Shown: positions 25,049 to 36,060 of the stretch, piece by piece
Position numbering within the stretch: position 1 is the first letter of the stretch
Layout: each line of letters opens with the position of its first letter
Source: Lewinellaceae bacterium
GTDB taxonomy: Bacteria > Bacteroidota > Bacteroidia > Chitinophagales > Saprospiraceae
Length of the DNA: 64,000 bases
Assembly (NCBI GenBank): GCA_020636195.1
Contig: JACJYH010000001.1
Coordinates: forward strand, 310,001 to 374,000
Direction: 5' to 3'
Position numbers and translations under genes: made by a program
The notes under the pieces: model-generated
The model's database searches: none
What the model saw: the letters and a program-made list of their open reading frames with translations, nothing else
Told to the model about the DNA's origin: nothing

Positions 25049-28000
25049 ATGCGCTTCACAATCCTATTATCTCTATTATTGGTTGGTTTTTCCGGTTGTA
25101 AAAGAAATCATGATTCTAATGTAGTTCTTGACCCATCAAAAGATCAAGATGTTTTATCCCAATACTTTGCAGCAGCAACAGTAGGTGTAGTGTCCGTCGG
25201 CGATAAACTGATGTACGTATTAAATTCGCCAATCAGTGAAGAAGTATCAGATGATTTACTCCAAGGTGTTATTAAGCTTTCACCAGATGTTTCCGGGAAG
25301 GTTACATTGACAAATAAGACCATTCTCACCTTTATACCTGATACTTTGCTCCAACCCAATACCACATATACCGTCCGCTTGAATTTAAAACCTATTCTTG
25401 GAGCCCATTTTAATGAAATCACTTATATTATTCAAACGGTGAAGCAAGACTTGATGGTAGATTTCAAAGGGATAGAAATTCTTGAAGACAGATCGCAAAA
25501 TTTGTTATTATCAGTTTCTGTAGCAGATCAAGTGGATATCAATGCTCTAAAATCCTGCTTTAACTTTCCAAAGGAAGATATAGAAATTTCTCCTTCAGGG
25601 ACATTTGTATTTGACGTCAATATAAAATTACCGAAAGGGAAACGGGCGGCAACATTGGAATTTGATGGTTCTAAAATAGGTTCAGAAACCAAAGGAAGCA
25701 TCTTGATTCCTACAGATCAAAATAATGCTTTTGAAGTGGGTACCACTTATAATGATCCTACAAATAATGAATTATTAGTTTTTATGACTGACCTTATAGA
25801 CGCTGAAAAAGATAATTCAGGTCTCATTACAGTCAATGGAGACAATGCATCGTTTAGCATCAAAAATAACATTATCAAGGTATTCTTATCTGAGTCAATG
25901 ACGGAAAATGAAGTTTCGATAAAAATATCCAAAGGCATCAGATCAAAGTCAGGAAAAGTTTTAGAGGAGGATTATTCCATTGGTGTAACTGTCGAAACTG
26001 AGACGCCAAGTTTGAGCTTCATGTTTGACGGTCATTATTTTCCATCAAATGACGAATTTAAAATTCCTATAAAAGCCAAAAATCTCAAAGAAATTAGAAT
26101 TCAGGTTGTAGAAATCAAGCAAGAAAATGTTCTTCAATATCTGACTTGGCAAAATTTAAATTATCAAGATTATTACTCCTTGAGAATGTTTGGGAAACCA
26201 ATTTTTGATAAAAATGTGGCTTTGGTTCAAGGTTTAAGAGATAAAGAAGGATTTATGGTTTATGGCATCGACCTCAATGGGCAGGTGAAACAAAATCCGG
26301 GTAGTATCTACTTCATCAGCATGGATTACGCACCTTCACAAACTACCTTGAGCTGTGTTAATACCATTTCAGAACAGGATATTAGTGAGGGCATTCCTGA
26401 TAAGAATTATTATAATTATGTCAATGATCGCTACAGACAGAACTATTACTATGATGACTATGATTGGCGGGAAAACAAAAACCCGTGTACACTATCCTAT
26501 TATTTGAATAAAGAACCTGTAAAACAGCTTTTGATTTGTTCTGATTATAATATGTTTGTGAAAAAGGCAGGGAATAAATACCACTTTGCTGTGAATGATC
26601 TGCAAAATGTAGCACCTGTTTCAGGAGCTAAACTTTCTGGATACAATATGCAAGGCCTTTTAGTAGGTAATACCACCACAAGTGCACAAGGATTTGCCTC
26701 TCTTGAAAACCTAAATGAAGATATAACCGTTGTTTCGCTTGAAAAAAATGGACAAAAAACCTATTTGTCTGTAAACGAAAATGATAGCAATCCACTTACT
26801 GAATTTGACACGGATAGTGAACGTTCAAACTTTGAAACCCAGTTTTATATCTATACAGATAGAGATGTGTGGCGGCCTGGTGATAGCATCTATATTGATT
26901 TGATGGTCAATTCATCTCAGATTTCTATTCCATCGGGAGCACCAATTACTTTGAAATTTTACAATCCCGACCACTTATTGATAGATAAAAAAATTACATC
27001 CTTACGTATTTCTGATAACAAAATCTATTCTTTTGTTTTGGGTACTTCTGCCTCAGCAAAAACCGGAATGTACAAAGCAGTTATTGAAGTAGGTCCGAAA
27101 GTCCTATCAAAAAAGATTCAAATTGAAACCATTAAACCTAATACAATTGAGACTAAATTTGATATAATAGATGGTGTAAAAAATGAAATTTTTAGTGATA
27201 ATTTTAAAGGGAATGCCTACATAAAGTTTCTCACAGGATTTGCTGTTCCTAACGCCAAAGTATCAATAGCAGGCCGAACGTATGGCTTAGAAAAACCATT
27301 CAAGATTTTTGGTGATTTTCAATTTGGAAAAACCCAAACCAATGATCCGCCACAAACTTTTGAAATATTCCAGGGAACAACGGATGACTCCGGAAAAATA
27401 AACATAGATTCTGACTTTGATCTTACTTCATTAGGAAGACCACTGACTCTGAACATAGAAACTGAAACTACGCTCGCACAAGGAGGTACAAATAAAGAAG
27501 GTAGAAACTATAAAGTATTTCCATTCAAAACCTTTATAGGAACTAAAAAAATAGATGGACGAGGTTGGTATGGCAATTATACTTTTGAAGATGACGCCCT
27601 TATAAATCTGGTAAGCGTAACTGACCATGGAATCAAAAACAAAACTAAAACAAACTATCAATGGAAACTGTATAACAACCTACATTCTTGGTGGGTAGAT
27701 AAATACCGATTACGATCATCAGGATATTTTTTAAGAGATGAATATTGGAAGGAAGTTGATGCCGGTTCTGGTGTTTTTACTACCGAAGGGAGCTTAAAAT
27801 TCCCAAAAGGAAAGCTAAAGAAGGGAGCGTACAAGGTGGAAATTACAGATACGGCAAGCGGACACGTTACAGATGCATTTTTTACCGTATATGATGGAAA
27901 AGAAACCATTCCTGATAAACAGCCTTACATCATTTCTATCGAAACAGATAAGGACCAATATAAAGCTGGAGAATCAGTTATAGTTAAATTGCCGGACATA

Positions 28001-30535
28001 AAAAAAGGCAGAGCTTTGATCAGTATAGAGAAAGGAAACCAAGTAGTAGAGATGGTATGGCATGATCTGGAAAAAGGTCAAAGCATTTCGATGACAACAG
28101 ATCAAAACTGGTCACCCAATGTCTATATACATGTATCCATTATACAGCCATACAAAAATGTAGAAAATGACTTGCCACTACGGCTTTATGGAATTAAATA
28201 CGTAGAAATGGATGGTGAAAATGGGAAAATAAAACCCGTCATTGACATGGTAGAAACTATGGAATCCAATAAAAAATATGACATTTCTATCAAGGAAAGT
28301 ATGGGTAAAGAAATGGAATATACCTTGGCAATAATTGATGAGGGCCTTCTTAACATTACAGGGTTTCAAACACCTAACCCTTATACATATTTCAATGGAA
28401 AATTTCCTCTTCTTGTGAGAACTTGGGACATTTATCAGTCTTTAATTGGGTATTTCAAGGGTAAATTTGCAGGTATCATTTCTGTTGGTGGTGACAATGC
28501 ATACCACCCGGATGCAGTACCGGAAGTTAACAGATTTAAACCTTTGGCTATGCATTTAGGTCCGTTTAAATTGGGTAATAAACAAAGCAATACACATACT
28601 ATTTCCATCCCAAATTATATCGGCAAGTTGAGAGTCATGGTGGTAGCTTGTAATGATCAGAGTTTTGGAAATCAAGAAAAATATATTCAAGTTAAAAACC
28701 CTATTATGGTGCAATCACAATTGCCGAGATCATTGAATATGACGGATAAGGTACAGCTGCCACTGACTATTCTAAAAGATGACAAACAAATAAACACTGT
28801 AGAGCTAAGTGCCAAGGTAGATCCATCATTCATACAGATCGTGAAGCCTTCATATACGCTCAATGTATCAGGTAAAGATCAAATGACCCAAAATATTACT
28901 GCTGAAGTCTTGAAAAAAGCCGGAAAAACCGCCATAGATTTTGATATATCAGGTCGTAATAAGACTATGCATGAAAGCACAGATATTGCTATTCATTACC
29001 CAAATGCTTATGAATCTGCTTCTCAAATTCATGAAATAAAACCTGGAGAAACCAAAACTATTAATATGAATCCACATGGATTTCTAGATGCTTACACTGC
29101 AACAGCCTCCATCGGAGGATTGAAAATACCAGATTTTATTAAGTATGCCGATGAGTTGATTCAATACCCATATGGCTGTCTTGAGCAAACGACATCAATT
29201 GCTTTCTCTCAATTATATCTAGATAAAGTCCTGAAGTTAAGCCCATTTCAGAACAGAGAGCGTTCGGAACATCTGCAAGCAGCAATAAACAAAATACGCC
29301 GGTTTCAGAATTCTGATGGTAGTTTCAATTATTGGGATGATGGACATTATGACGCATGGGCTGATATCTATGCTGGATATTTTCTCATAGAAGCACAATC
29401 CTTGAACGTCATCACTAAATCTGAAATTCTAAAAAAGTGGTTGGATAAAAGTCATTCAACTGCCGAAAATTGGTCTTTTAAAGGCGCTTCCAATGTTGAT
29501 GTGTATGAATCCGAATCCTTCATACAGGCATTTAGATTATATGTATTATCCAAAGGTAACAAACCCGCAAAATCTGCTATGAATAGGTTTAGTAGTAGCA
29601 ATAAATCTTTGAACCCTATGGTTTGGTGGTTGTTAGCAGGTGCTTACCAATCAGCCGGTTTGGAGTCATCTAGCTTAGAGTTGATGAAAAAAGCAGAAAA
29701 TTATCAAGGGAATGCAGAAAAATTCTATTTGTATGAATTTGGAAGCGTAGCAAGAAATTTAGCTATCATTGTGGATGTTTTATCCCAATCTAAAATTTCC
29801 CAGGACAAAAAAGCATCCTATTATGACTACTTCCTAAATGCTATCAACGGAAAAGAATGGTTGAGTACACAAACTATGGGATTTGCGTTTATTGCGGCCT
29901 ACCACTACTTCAACAAATCATTTCAATATAATGCGACTTTAAAATACGCATTATCAGGCGATGGAGTATCCGGAAACTATGAAAGAACGGCCTCAGAAAT
30001 GTTGACTTTTCCATTCAAAGGAAGCAATAAGAAGTCTTTTAATATTAAAAACAATGGCACTGAATCCGTCTATGTTTATATCAGTGAGCGTTTCATTTCA
30101 GAGAATTTGGTGACAGGCCCAGCTTCATCTCAACTAGATTTAAATGTTAAATATTTCAACGCAACCACCAACCAAAGTTCAGCAAAAACTTGTTCTTTAG
30201 GAGACGACATTGTTATTATTGTGGATGTAAAAAACCTTATGGCAATACCAGCAGAAAACCTAGCCTTGAATCTGAAGATGCCTTCAGGATGGGAACTGAA
30301 AAACCCCAGATTATACGGCACAGAAACAAATCAAGATAAATTCGATTATCAAGATTTTAAAGATGACCGAGTGTACACATTCTTTAATTTGAGTGCAAAT
30401 AAAAATTTAAGTTTTACTTTCAAGGCGAAAGCGGCGTTTTCTGGAAATTTTTTCCTTCCTGCTGTTTCATGTGAGGCCATGTACAATGGTAAGATCTATG
30501 CACGAACTGCCTCGGACAGAGTGATTATTAAATAA
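25049..30535 (+). CDS. Bacterial alpha-2-macroglobulin lipoprotein
   Basis: An 1,828-residue protein from ATG 25049, chosen because it begins a textbook lipoprotein signal 'MRFTILLSLLLVGFSGCKRN' with Cys17. The frame is open 18 codons further up, but those add an unlikely extra hydrophobic stretch. It contains an Ig-like N-terminal domain, successive macroglobulin domains ('YIYTDRDVWRPGDSIYIDLM' is the classic MG segment near residue 600), the A2M central region, and a thioester domain with 'YPYGCLEQTTSIAFSQLYL' where C1377 and Q1380 would form the thioester. Bacterial A2Ms trap and covalently hold proteases that reach the periplasm or cell surface. They often neighbour pbpC, which is not present here. 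The thioester residues are intact. Confidence 0.94.
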   Translation: MRFTILLSLLLVGFSGCKRNHDSNVVLDPSKDQDVLSQYFAAATVGVVSVGDKLMYVLNSPISEEVSDDLLQGVIKLSPDVSGKVTLTNKTILTFIPDTLLQPNTTYTVRLNLKPILGAHFNEITYIIQTVKQDLMVDFKGIEILEDRSQNLLLSVSVADQVDINALKSCFNFPKEDIEISPSGTFVFDVNIKLPKGKRAATLEFDGSKIGSETKGSILIPTDQNNAFEVGTTYNDPTNNELLVFMTDLIDAEKDNSGLITVNGDNASFSIKNNIIKVFLSESMTENEVSIKISKGIRSKSGKVLEEDYSIGVTVETETPSLSFMFDGHYFPSNDEFKIPIKAKNLKEIRIQVVEIKQENVLQYLTWQNLNYQDYYSLRMFGKPIFDKNVALVQGLRDKEGFMVYGIDLNGQVKQNPGSIYFISMDYAPSQTTLSCVNTISEQDISEGIPDKNYYNYVNDRYRQNYYYDDYDWRENKNPCTLSYYLNKEPVKQLLICSDYNMFVKKAGNKYHFAVNDLQNVAPVSGAKLSGYNMQGLLVGNTTTSAQGFASLENLNEDITVVSLEKNGQKTYLSVNENDSNPLTEFDTDSERSNFETQFYIYTDRDVWRPGDSIYIDLMVNSSQISIPSGAPITLKFYNPDHLLIDKKITSLRISDNKIYSFVLGTSASAKTGMYKAVIEVGPKVLSKKIQIETIKPNTIETKFDIIDGVKNEIFSDNFKGNAYIKFLTGFAVPNAKVSIAGRTYGLEKPFKIFGDFQFGKTQTNDPPQTFEIFQGTTDDSGKINIDSDFDLTSLGRPLTLNIETETTLAQGGTNKEGRNYKVFPFKTFIGTKKIDGRGWYGNYTFEDDALINLVSVTDHGIKNKTKTNYQWKLYNNLHSWWVDKYRLRSSGYFLRDEYWKEVDAGSGVFTTEGSLKFPKGKLKKGAYKVEITDTASGHVTDAFFTVYDGKETIPDKQPYIISIETDKDQYKAGESVIVKLPDIKKGRALISIEKGNQVVEMVWHDLEKGQSISMTTDQNWSPNVYIHVSIIQPYKNVENDLPLRLYGIKYVEMDGENGKIKPVIDMVETMESNKKYDISIKESMGKEMEYTLAIIDEGLLNITGFQTPNPYTYFNGKFPLLVRTWDIYQSLIGYFKGKFAGIISVGGDNAYHPDAVPEVNRFKPLAMHLGPFKLGNKQSNTHTISIPNYIGKLRVMVVACNDQSFGNQEKYIQVKNPIMVQSQLPRSLNMTDKVQLPLTILKDDKQINTVELSAKVDPSFIQIVKPSYTLNVSGKDQMTQNITAEVLKKAGKTAIDFDISGRNKTMHESTDIAIHYPNAYESASQIHEIKPGETKTINMNPHGFLDAYTATASIGGLKIPDFIKYADELIQYPYGCLEQTTSIAFSQLYLDKVLKLSPFQNRERSEHLQAAINKIRRFQNSDGSFNYWDDGHYDAWADIYAGYFLIEAQSLNVITKSEILKKWLDKSHSTAENWSFKGASNVDVYESESFIQAFRLYVLSKGNKPAKSAMNRFSSSNKSLNPMVWWLLAGAYQSAGLESSSLELMKKAENYQGNAEKFYLYEFGSVARNLAIIVDVLSQSKISQDKKASYYDYFLNAINGKEWLSTQTMGFAFIAAYHYFNKSFQYNATLKYALSGDGVSGNYERTASEMLTFPFKGSNKKSFNIKNNGTESVYVYISERFISENLVTGPASSQLDLNVKYFNATTNQSSAKTCSLGDDIVIIVDVKNLMAIPAENLALNLKMPSGWELKNPRLYGTETNQDKFDYQDFKDDRVYTFFNLSANKNLSFTFKAKAAFSGNFFLPAVSCEAMYNGKIYARTASDRVIIK

Positions 30536-30595
30536 TTCCAAAGTCCCCTTTAAAGGACTTGATTTATAAGCCATATATCTCGCGATTATTGAAAG

Positions 30596-30635
30596 AATAT
30601 TCAACCCTAACAATACTGAGTTAGGGTTGAATATT
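30596..30635 (-). terminator. Perfect 16-bp hairpin after the HYR-protein gene
   Basis: AATATTCAACCCTAAC (30596-30611) is perfectly complementary to 30620-30635 across an 8-nt loop. It lies between the convergent ends of the alpha-2-macroglobulin gene and the HYR gene, so it can serve both strands. The flanking T-runs are weak, but the stem is long. Confidence 0.65.
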
Positions 30636-30640
30636 GATGT

Positions 30641-33600
30641 TTATTCTATCCTTAACATCTTTATTACTTGTTCCAATGAAGACGTCTTTATCTTGCATAA
30701 GATGATGCCTTTGGCCCCTTTGAATTGATCTGAAGTTAAACTGATCTGATGACTTCCTTTAGAGTAATAGTCAGATGACTCAAATAAAAGCCTTCCATCC
30801 GCTGTAAATAATGAAATTTGTACCGTAGATGGCTCGTCCAATCCTACAAAAACAATTGTTTCATTTATAAATGGATTTGGTTCATTTTGAGATCCAAACA
30901 ATGTTCCAAAATCATCTTCAATTTCTCTAACTACAAAAGACAAAGACCTTTTCTGCAGTTCATGATCTACAATCTCTGATGTAGTAATGTCATTTGACAT
31001 TTTGAGAAGACGTCCTATACTTCCATCTTTCTTTGCCTTGCAAATGACATTGAAAAGGGTATTGCCACCTGATGTGTTGATACCGTAAAGGTCAAAATAA
31101 GACACAGTGATATATTTACGCCCTTCTCTTTCTACATAGCCAACATTTTCACTGTCAAAGGCTTGAAAATCTGCAGATTCTATGCCAATGTATTCTACAT
31201 CTTCCGATAACTCCAAGGTAAATTGTATCGCAATAGGTTCATCACTATTTTCAAGTTTCAATGGAACAGATACTATGTTACCTTTTTTTACTTCTGCATC
31301 TTCCGTGTATAGAATATAATCTTGTGCCGATCTCGATTGAGTTGTAGGGCTTGTAACATTGAATGCATCATTGTTGACATCTCCAATTTTCATCCCAATA
31401 AAGTCTGAATTGGACATCGATTGTGACAAGTCTGAATATGCCATGGATTGTACATAGTTCCAAGGTTTGTTTTTGTCTTCAAACTGATAGGATGCATCGA
31501 TAAATCTCCAAGAAGTGTTGTTTGAAAACTTCGTTTGAATACCAAGAATCAACTTTCGCAATTCTGAAAGGTCGCTGACGGAAATAGAATTAGACCGATT
31601 GACGTCAGCAGCGATAAGTTTGTAAGGGGAATTAAGTCTTTCCACACCTAAAATATGCCTTTGCATCAGAACAAGATCAAGAGTTGATACGCCTGATAGG
31701 TAATTATTGTCCTTTTCAGGCAATAAAGTATAATCATTGAATTTTTCTAATCCTTCAAAGCGATAGTCACCATCATTTGAAGTCATAAATGTGCCTTCTG
31801 TCACTCCACCATCCAATTTCACCTTCGTTTCAGGGATCATCTTCTTATCTTCTGTAAATATATGGCCTGAAATGGATACCTTGGTACCTGTGGTGTTACA
31901 TAGATTGAAGTTATCTTGAACAATGACATACGTTTTTGCTCTACTTTGGTTTCCTGCAAGGTCCGTGACCCATAATTCTACAGTTCTTTTTCCGAGACTA
32001 TCACAGTTATATGTTCTAAAATTATCATTGACATCTGATGAAAATGAAAATTTCAATTGAGAAGTTGGCGTGCAATTATCACTACTGAAGTTATTAAAAT
32101 CACTTGCCCATAAGCTGTTCATACCCATCGGTGGTGACAGGTTCAACGCCAAACCTTGCATTGCTAAAGCTGTAGGCGCTTTGCAATCCCTGACCACAAA
32201 AGTAAACATGCATGAACTAGTGTTTCCGCACCCATCTTTGGCATACCATTTCAACTTGTGCGTACCGATTTCATACGTTCTTTGTATGGAAGATCCATTT
32301 GATTTTACATCTATTGTGCCATTATTATTTAAATCCAATTCATACCACCACTTGATATTTACAGGCAAACAATCATCTGTTCCCGTTGCGCTGTAAGTTA
32401 GGTTTGCTGTGCATCCATTATTTTGGGTACATACAGTCACGTCTTGACAAACACCCGAGTCTATAGTCGGTGGCGTTGTATTTTTTACATTAATATTTTG
32501 TACGAATGTCCATTTACCGGTATTTGAGCCGCTATTTGTCACATACTGACACCAATCTAAAACTGTCCATGTGCGTCGGATCAACTTACAATTATCCGGG
32601 ATATAGAAAATCTCATCTTTATATGTTGCACCTACCAAGCTACAATGGTCAATATTAAGAAATGGCCTGCCTGTTATCAAGGTATCCGGATCGTTGTCGT
32701 TGCAGTCAAAATAATCCACATTTTCGCTTGGCCATGTTATATCATTTTCATCAAATGGATCTACATCTTTGACATTAATGATTTGTGTGTAAGTTGCCGT
32801 ATTTCCTGCGACATCTGTTACAACAAAATCTCTATAAATTTTGCCTGTGTTACACATACCCGTAGAATCTCTATAGGATGAAGAAACCAACGCTCCGGGA
32901 CAATTGTCAGAATAAACACCATCATAGCCTGCAAGACTATCCGGATAAAACGGATTATTGGGGTCGATGATGATGATTTCATTTCTCGTTTCATGTAGCT
33001 CCACCAAGGTTCCAAAAACAGATAAATTATTCAAATTCAATGGGTATTCACAGCTGATAGTGATGTCGGGTAGACTTCCCTCATCAATTTCAGGGGCAAT
33101 TTCATCACCAACTATGACCGATGTCATGCAGGTGCTTTTATTATTGTGTTGATCTGAAGCCTCTACTATGACTACAATACTTTGTCCTACATCATCACAA
33201 CAAATTTCTATTTCCGGACCAAAATCATCCTCCATTCCTGTGCCACATTCTCCTGCCATTCTTTTCACTTGAAACGTAATGGGGCCTCCACAATTATCTG
33301 TCGCATGATCAATAAATGATTCTGCTGTCAAATCAGGATTTCCACTGATACTCACAATTCTTGGGTCCTGGCAAGTAATATCAGGTCCAAGGTTATCTTC
33401 TGCTTGTACTTGAAGACTACATGTAGCAGAATTACCAAAGTTATCCGTCACAGTGACTACTACTGTATGAAGTTGACCATGCGAAGATACAATGAGAGAA
33501 TTTTCAATAGGAAATTGTGATGTATCTGCCAATGTACAATTATCCGATGCTGTGATTGTATATAAAACATCAGGAATCACGACTTGACAATTTTGATTTA

Positions 33601-35848
33601 AATCTGCTGGGACGATACCGACATTACAACTTAAAGATGGATCTTCATTGTCTGAAACTACAACGTATTGGGAACACGAAGCACTATTCCCTGCAGCGTC
33701 TGTCACTATCCAAATCACGATGGATGTATCGATAGGGAATGACGTCATCGGCGTTACCAAAACATTATTAAAATATACCTGACTATTTGCACCACAATTA
33801 TCAGTGACAGTCGGCAATCCTAGACCAACATTTGTCGCTGAACACTGACCAGAATCTGTATTTGCCGTGGCAGTAGCGGGACAACTGACTTCAGGAATTT
33901 GATTATCTTCAACTGTAACAATCTGTTCACATGTCGCTGTGTGTCCACTTGCATCTGTGACAATCCAAATCACTGTGTTTTCACCAATATTAAAATGTGT
34001 TGTTGCATTGACTTCTGTTCCTCCTAGGGTTACTGTAGCAGTACTTCCCGGACAGTTGTCTGTGATGGTTGGTGTTCCCAGATTGACATTGGTAGCGTAA
34101 CATACATCTTCATCAGTGCTAACAGTTATCGGTGACGGACAAGTAATCTCTGGAAACTCAACATCTATTACAACAATCGTTTGGGTACACTGGGTAGAAT
34201 TACCACCAATATCTGTAACCGTCCAAGTTATGAGATTAGAACCTACAGGTAATGTTGTGGGGAAGGTAATGGCATTACCGTTATACATAGACCCTACTGT
34301 CAAAAAACTATCACAATTATCGTCTACAATCGGGGGATCTGTATCCACAATACCGGAACAAAGTCCGGGAGATGAATTCACTGTCACATTATCGGGGCAT
34401 TGTATCGTTGGAAAGATATCATCTACAATGGTGAAAGATATTTCGCAGGTAGAAGAATTACCACACTCATCAGTGACAACCAGCGTGACCAATACAGGTG
34501 CGCCTGATAAGACATTATTACAAGCAAAACATACTACTTCTGTAAATGAAAACATTAAATCACCTCCACAATTATCCACACTTCCATTGTCAAAAGCAGA
34601 TGCAGTTGGTTTGAAGTTTCCATCAGCATCCAGTGAAACAGTTACGTCTGAAAAGCAATTTGCAGTTGGAGGTGTCGTATCATGTATAATAATCAGTTGG
34701 GTACATGTATCCCAATTCATATTTGTATCAGCTATTGCATATTTTCTAAAAACAGTATCTAAGCAGGTTCCGTCAAAACCTTCATCAATTACCCAAGTAA
34801 ATTCAAGGGTATCAAGAGCCGTTTCATCCGTCGCTGAACCACCGGCATTGATAAATGCCTGATAACTGGTGTAAAACTGTGGCACCTCACATTGTTCAAA
34901 AATGGTTGGTGGACACATGATAACAGGCGGTGTGTTATCAACCACTGTTATAGATTGGCAACAAAAATTCGTATTACCATTGACATCTGTCACAGTCCAA
35001 CAAACCATTGTCGTCCCGACAGGGTAGTCATCAGATGCATCGTCTGTATTGTTATAATCATTGATTACAGACAATATACCACAATTATCATCCACATTTG
35101 GTTGTCCCACAGTCACCAAGGTTCTTCTTCCTGATTCGTTATTTCCTACGGTTATATTACTAGGACACGTAATCGAAGGTGATTCTAAATCTTCTACAAT
35201 GATTTTCTGAGTGCAGGTAGCCGCATTATTATGAATATCTTTTATACTATATACCCTACAGTATTGCGGAGGTTGTGACCCTGCCACTAATTGTGTACTT
35301 ACCAACATAAATGAGTCCGGATTTATTCCACATGCGTCACTGGCAGAGTTGCCACTAGACATAATAAATGTATTGTAATCCGGATATGGTGGTTCATCAT
35401 CAACGGTGCATGGCGTAAAAATATTTACACATGTCAATGAAGGTGCTGTATTATCAGTAATTAACACCGGTTGATTACAAACTCTCAGTCCTAAGCAGTC
35501 CACGACATCCCATCTTATTGTGAATGAACTAACTCCCAAGCTGCCTAAAAAAACAGTGCTGGGAAACGGAGCTGATAGATTTGTTGTGACTCCTGCTATA
35601 GTGTAAGACATGCTGGTAATTGCACAATTTGATGTCGGAGCATTTACAGTTACGTCTGTCATACACGTTGTCGGGCTTACATTACCAGTATATGGAGTTG
35701 GGCAAGTAACCAATTCCGGTGCCGCTATTTTAAATATGTTTTTGTAAAAATATCTATGACTATTTTCTCCCATAGCGATGGTAGCCAACGTAGCTGTACT
35801 TATGATCACCAATAGAACGGCGATCACCTTTAAAATCGGTTTTTGCAT
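30641..35848 (-). CDS. Large secreted HYR-repeat protein with dockerin-like, cohesin-like and T9SS sorting domains
   Basis: A 1,735-residue protein from ATG 35848, where the signal 'MQKPILKVIAVLLVIISTAT' begins. The frame is open 23 codons further, but that part is not signal-like. Residues about 60-1250 hold some nine or ten HYR/Ig-like repeats with the hallmark '.PP.I.CP..I.V', 'DNC' and 'G...V.W.V.D..GN...C' strands, for example 'FPEITCPSPITVSTDEDVC'. A carboxypeptidase-regulatory-like domain ('VSISGHIFTEDKKMIPETKV') is followed by a dockerin-like duplicated Ca loop ('AADVNRSNSISVSDLSELRK'), then a cohesin-like sandwich and a T9SS sorting domain ('EPNPFINETIVFVGL', end 'LEQVIKMLRIE'). HYR repeats mediate adhesion in surface proteins. 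It is probably a cell-surface adhesin; the partner is unknown. Confidence 0.88.
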   Translation of the reverse strand: MQKPILKVIAVLLVIISTATLATIAMGENSHRYFYKNIFKIAAPELVTCPTPYTGNVSPTTCMTDVTVNAPTSNCAITSMSYTIAGVTTNLSAPFPSTVFLGSLGVSSFTIRWDVVDCLGLRVCNQPVLITDNTAPSLTCVNIFTPCTVDDEPPYPDYNTFIMSSGNSASDACGINPDSFMLVSTQLVAGSQPPQYCRVYSIKDIHNNAATCTQKIIVEDLESPSITCPSNITVGNNESGRRTLVTVGQPNVDDNCGILSVINDYNNTDDASDDYPVGTTMVCWTVTDVNGNTNFCCQSITVVDNTPPVIMCPPTIFEQCEVPQFYTSYQAFINAGGSATDETALDTLEFTWVIDEGFDGTCLDTVFRKYAIADTNMNWDTCTQLIIIHDTTPPTANCFSDVTVSLDADGNFKPTASAFDNGSVDNCGGDLMFSFTEVVCFACNNVLSGAPVLVTLVVTDECGNSSTCEISFTIVDDIFPTIQCPDNVTVNSSPGLCSGIVDTDPPIVDDNCDSFLTVGSMYNGNAITFPTTLPVGSNLITWTVTDIGGNSTQCTQTIVVIDVEFPEITCPSPITVSTDEDVCYATNVNLGTPTITDNCPGSTATVTLGGTEVNATTHFNIGENTVIWIVTDASGHTATCEQIVTVEDNQIPEVSCPATATANTDSGQCSATNVGLGLPTVTDNCGANSQVYFNNVLVTPMTSFPIDTSIVIWIVTDAAGNSASCSQYVVVSDNEDPSLSCNVGIVPADLNQNCQVVIPDVLYTITASDNCTLADTSQFPIENSLIVSSHGQLHTVVVTVTDNFGNSATCSLQVQAEDNLGPDITCQDPRIVSISGNPDLTAESFIDHATDNCGGPITFQVKRMAGECGTGMEDDFGPEIEICCDDVGQSIVVIVEASDQHNNKSTCMTSVIVGDEIAPEIDEGSLPDITISCEYPLNLNNLSVFGTLVELHETRNEIIIIDPNNPFYPDSLAGYDGVYSDNCPGALVSSSYRDSTGMCNTGKIYRDFVVTDVAGNTATYTQIINVKDVDPFDENDITWPSENVDYFDCNDNDPDTLITGRPFLNIDHCSLVGATYKDEIFYIPDNCKLIRRTWTVLDWCQYVTNSGSNTGKWTFVQNINVKNTTPPTIDSGVCQDVTVCTQNNGCTANLTYSATGTDDCLPVNIKWWYELDLNNNGTIDVKSNGSSIQRTYEIGTHKLKWYAKDGCGNTSSCMFTFVVRDCKAPTALAMQGLALNLSPPMGMNSLWASDFNNFSSDNCTPTSQLKFSFSSDVNDNFRTYNCDSLGKRTVELWVTDLAGNQSRAKTYVIVQDNFNLCNTTGTKVSISGHIFTEDKKMIPETKVKLDGGVTEGTFMTSNDGDYRFEGLEKFNDYTLLPEKDNNYLSGVSTLDLVLMQRHILGVERLNSPYKLIAADVNRSNSISVSDLSELRKLILGIQTKFSNNTSWRFIDASYQFEDKNKPWNYVQSMAYSDLSQSMSNSDFIGMKIGDVNNDAFNVTSPTTQSRSAQDYILYTEDAEVKKGNIVSVPLKLENSDEPIAIQFTLELSEDVEYIGIESADFQAFDSENVGYVEREGRKYITVSYFDLYGINTSGGNTLFNVICKAKKDGSIGRLLKMSNDITTSEIVDHELQKRSLSFVVREIEDDFGTLFGSQNEPNPFINETIVFVGLDEPSTVQISLFTADGRLLFESSDYYSKGSHQISLTSDQFKGAKGIILCKIKTSSLEQVIKMLRIE

Positions 35849-36060
35849 GATAAAATGTTTTTTAGGTACAATAAATCCGCTCTGTTTTTGGAAAGGAACA
35901 ACGAATCTACTAAACACTTTTTACGGAATTCTTCTTGGAGAAAACACGTAGCGCAAAATTAAGTACAATGTTTTATATATTATGTATTTTTTTAATATAT
36001 TTTTTACATTTTTATTTTTCCATATTTAACTCATTGTTTAACACGCCTTTGTGTGTTTAT

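Noticed and set aside
34116..34862. 248-codon plus-strand frame inside the HYR gene
   Set aside because: It is antisense to repeated HYR codons; its Val/Ser/Thr-rich sequence mirrors the sense repeats and it has no start context.
19039..35848. A cellulosome-like system based on cohesin- and dockerin-like domains
   Set aside because: No glycoside hydrolases or scaffoldin with several cohesins occur in the window. Only the weaker idea of pairwise surface contacts is kept as a finding.
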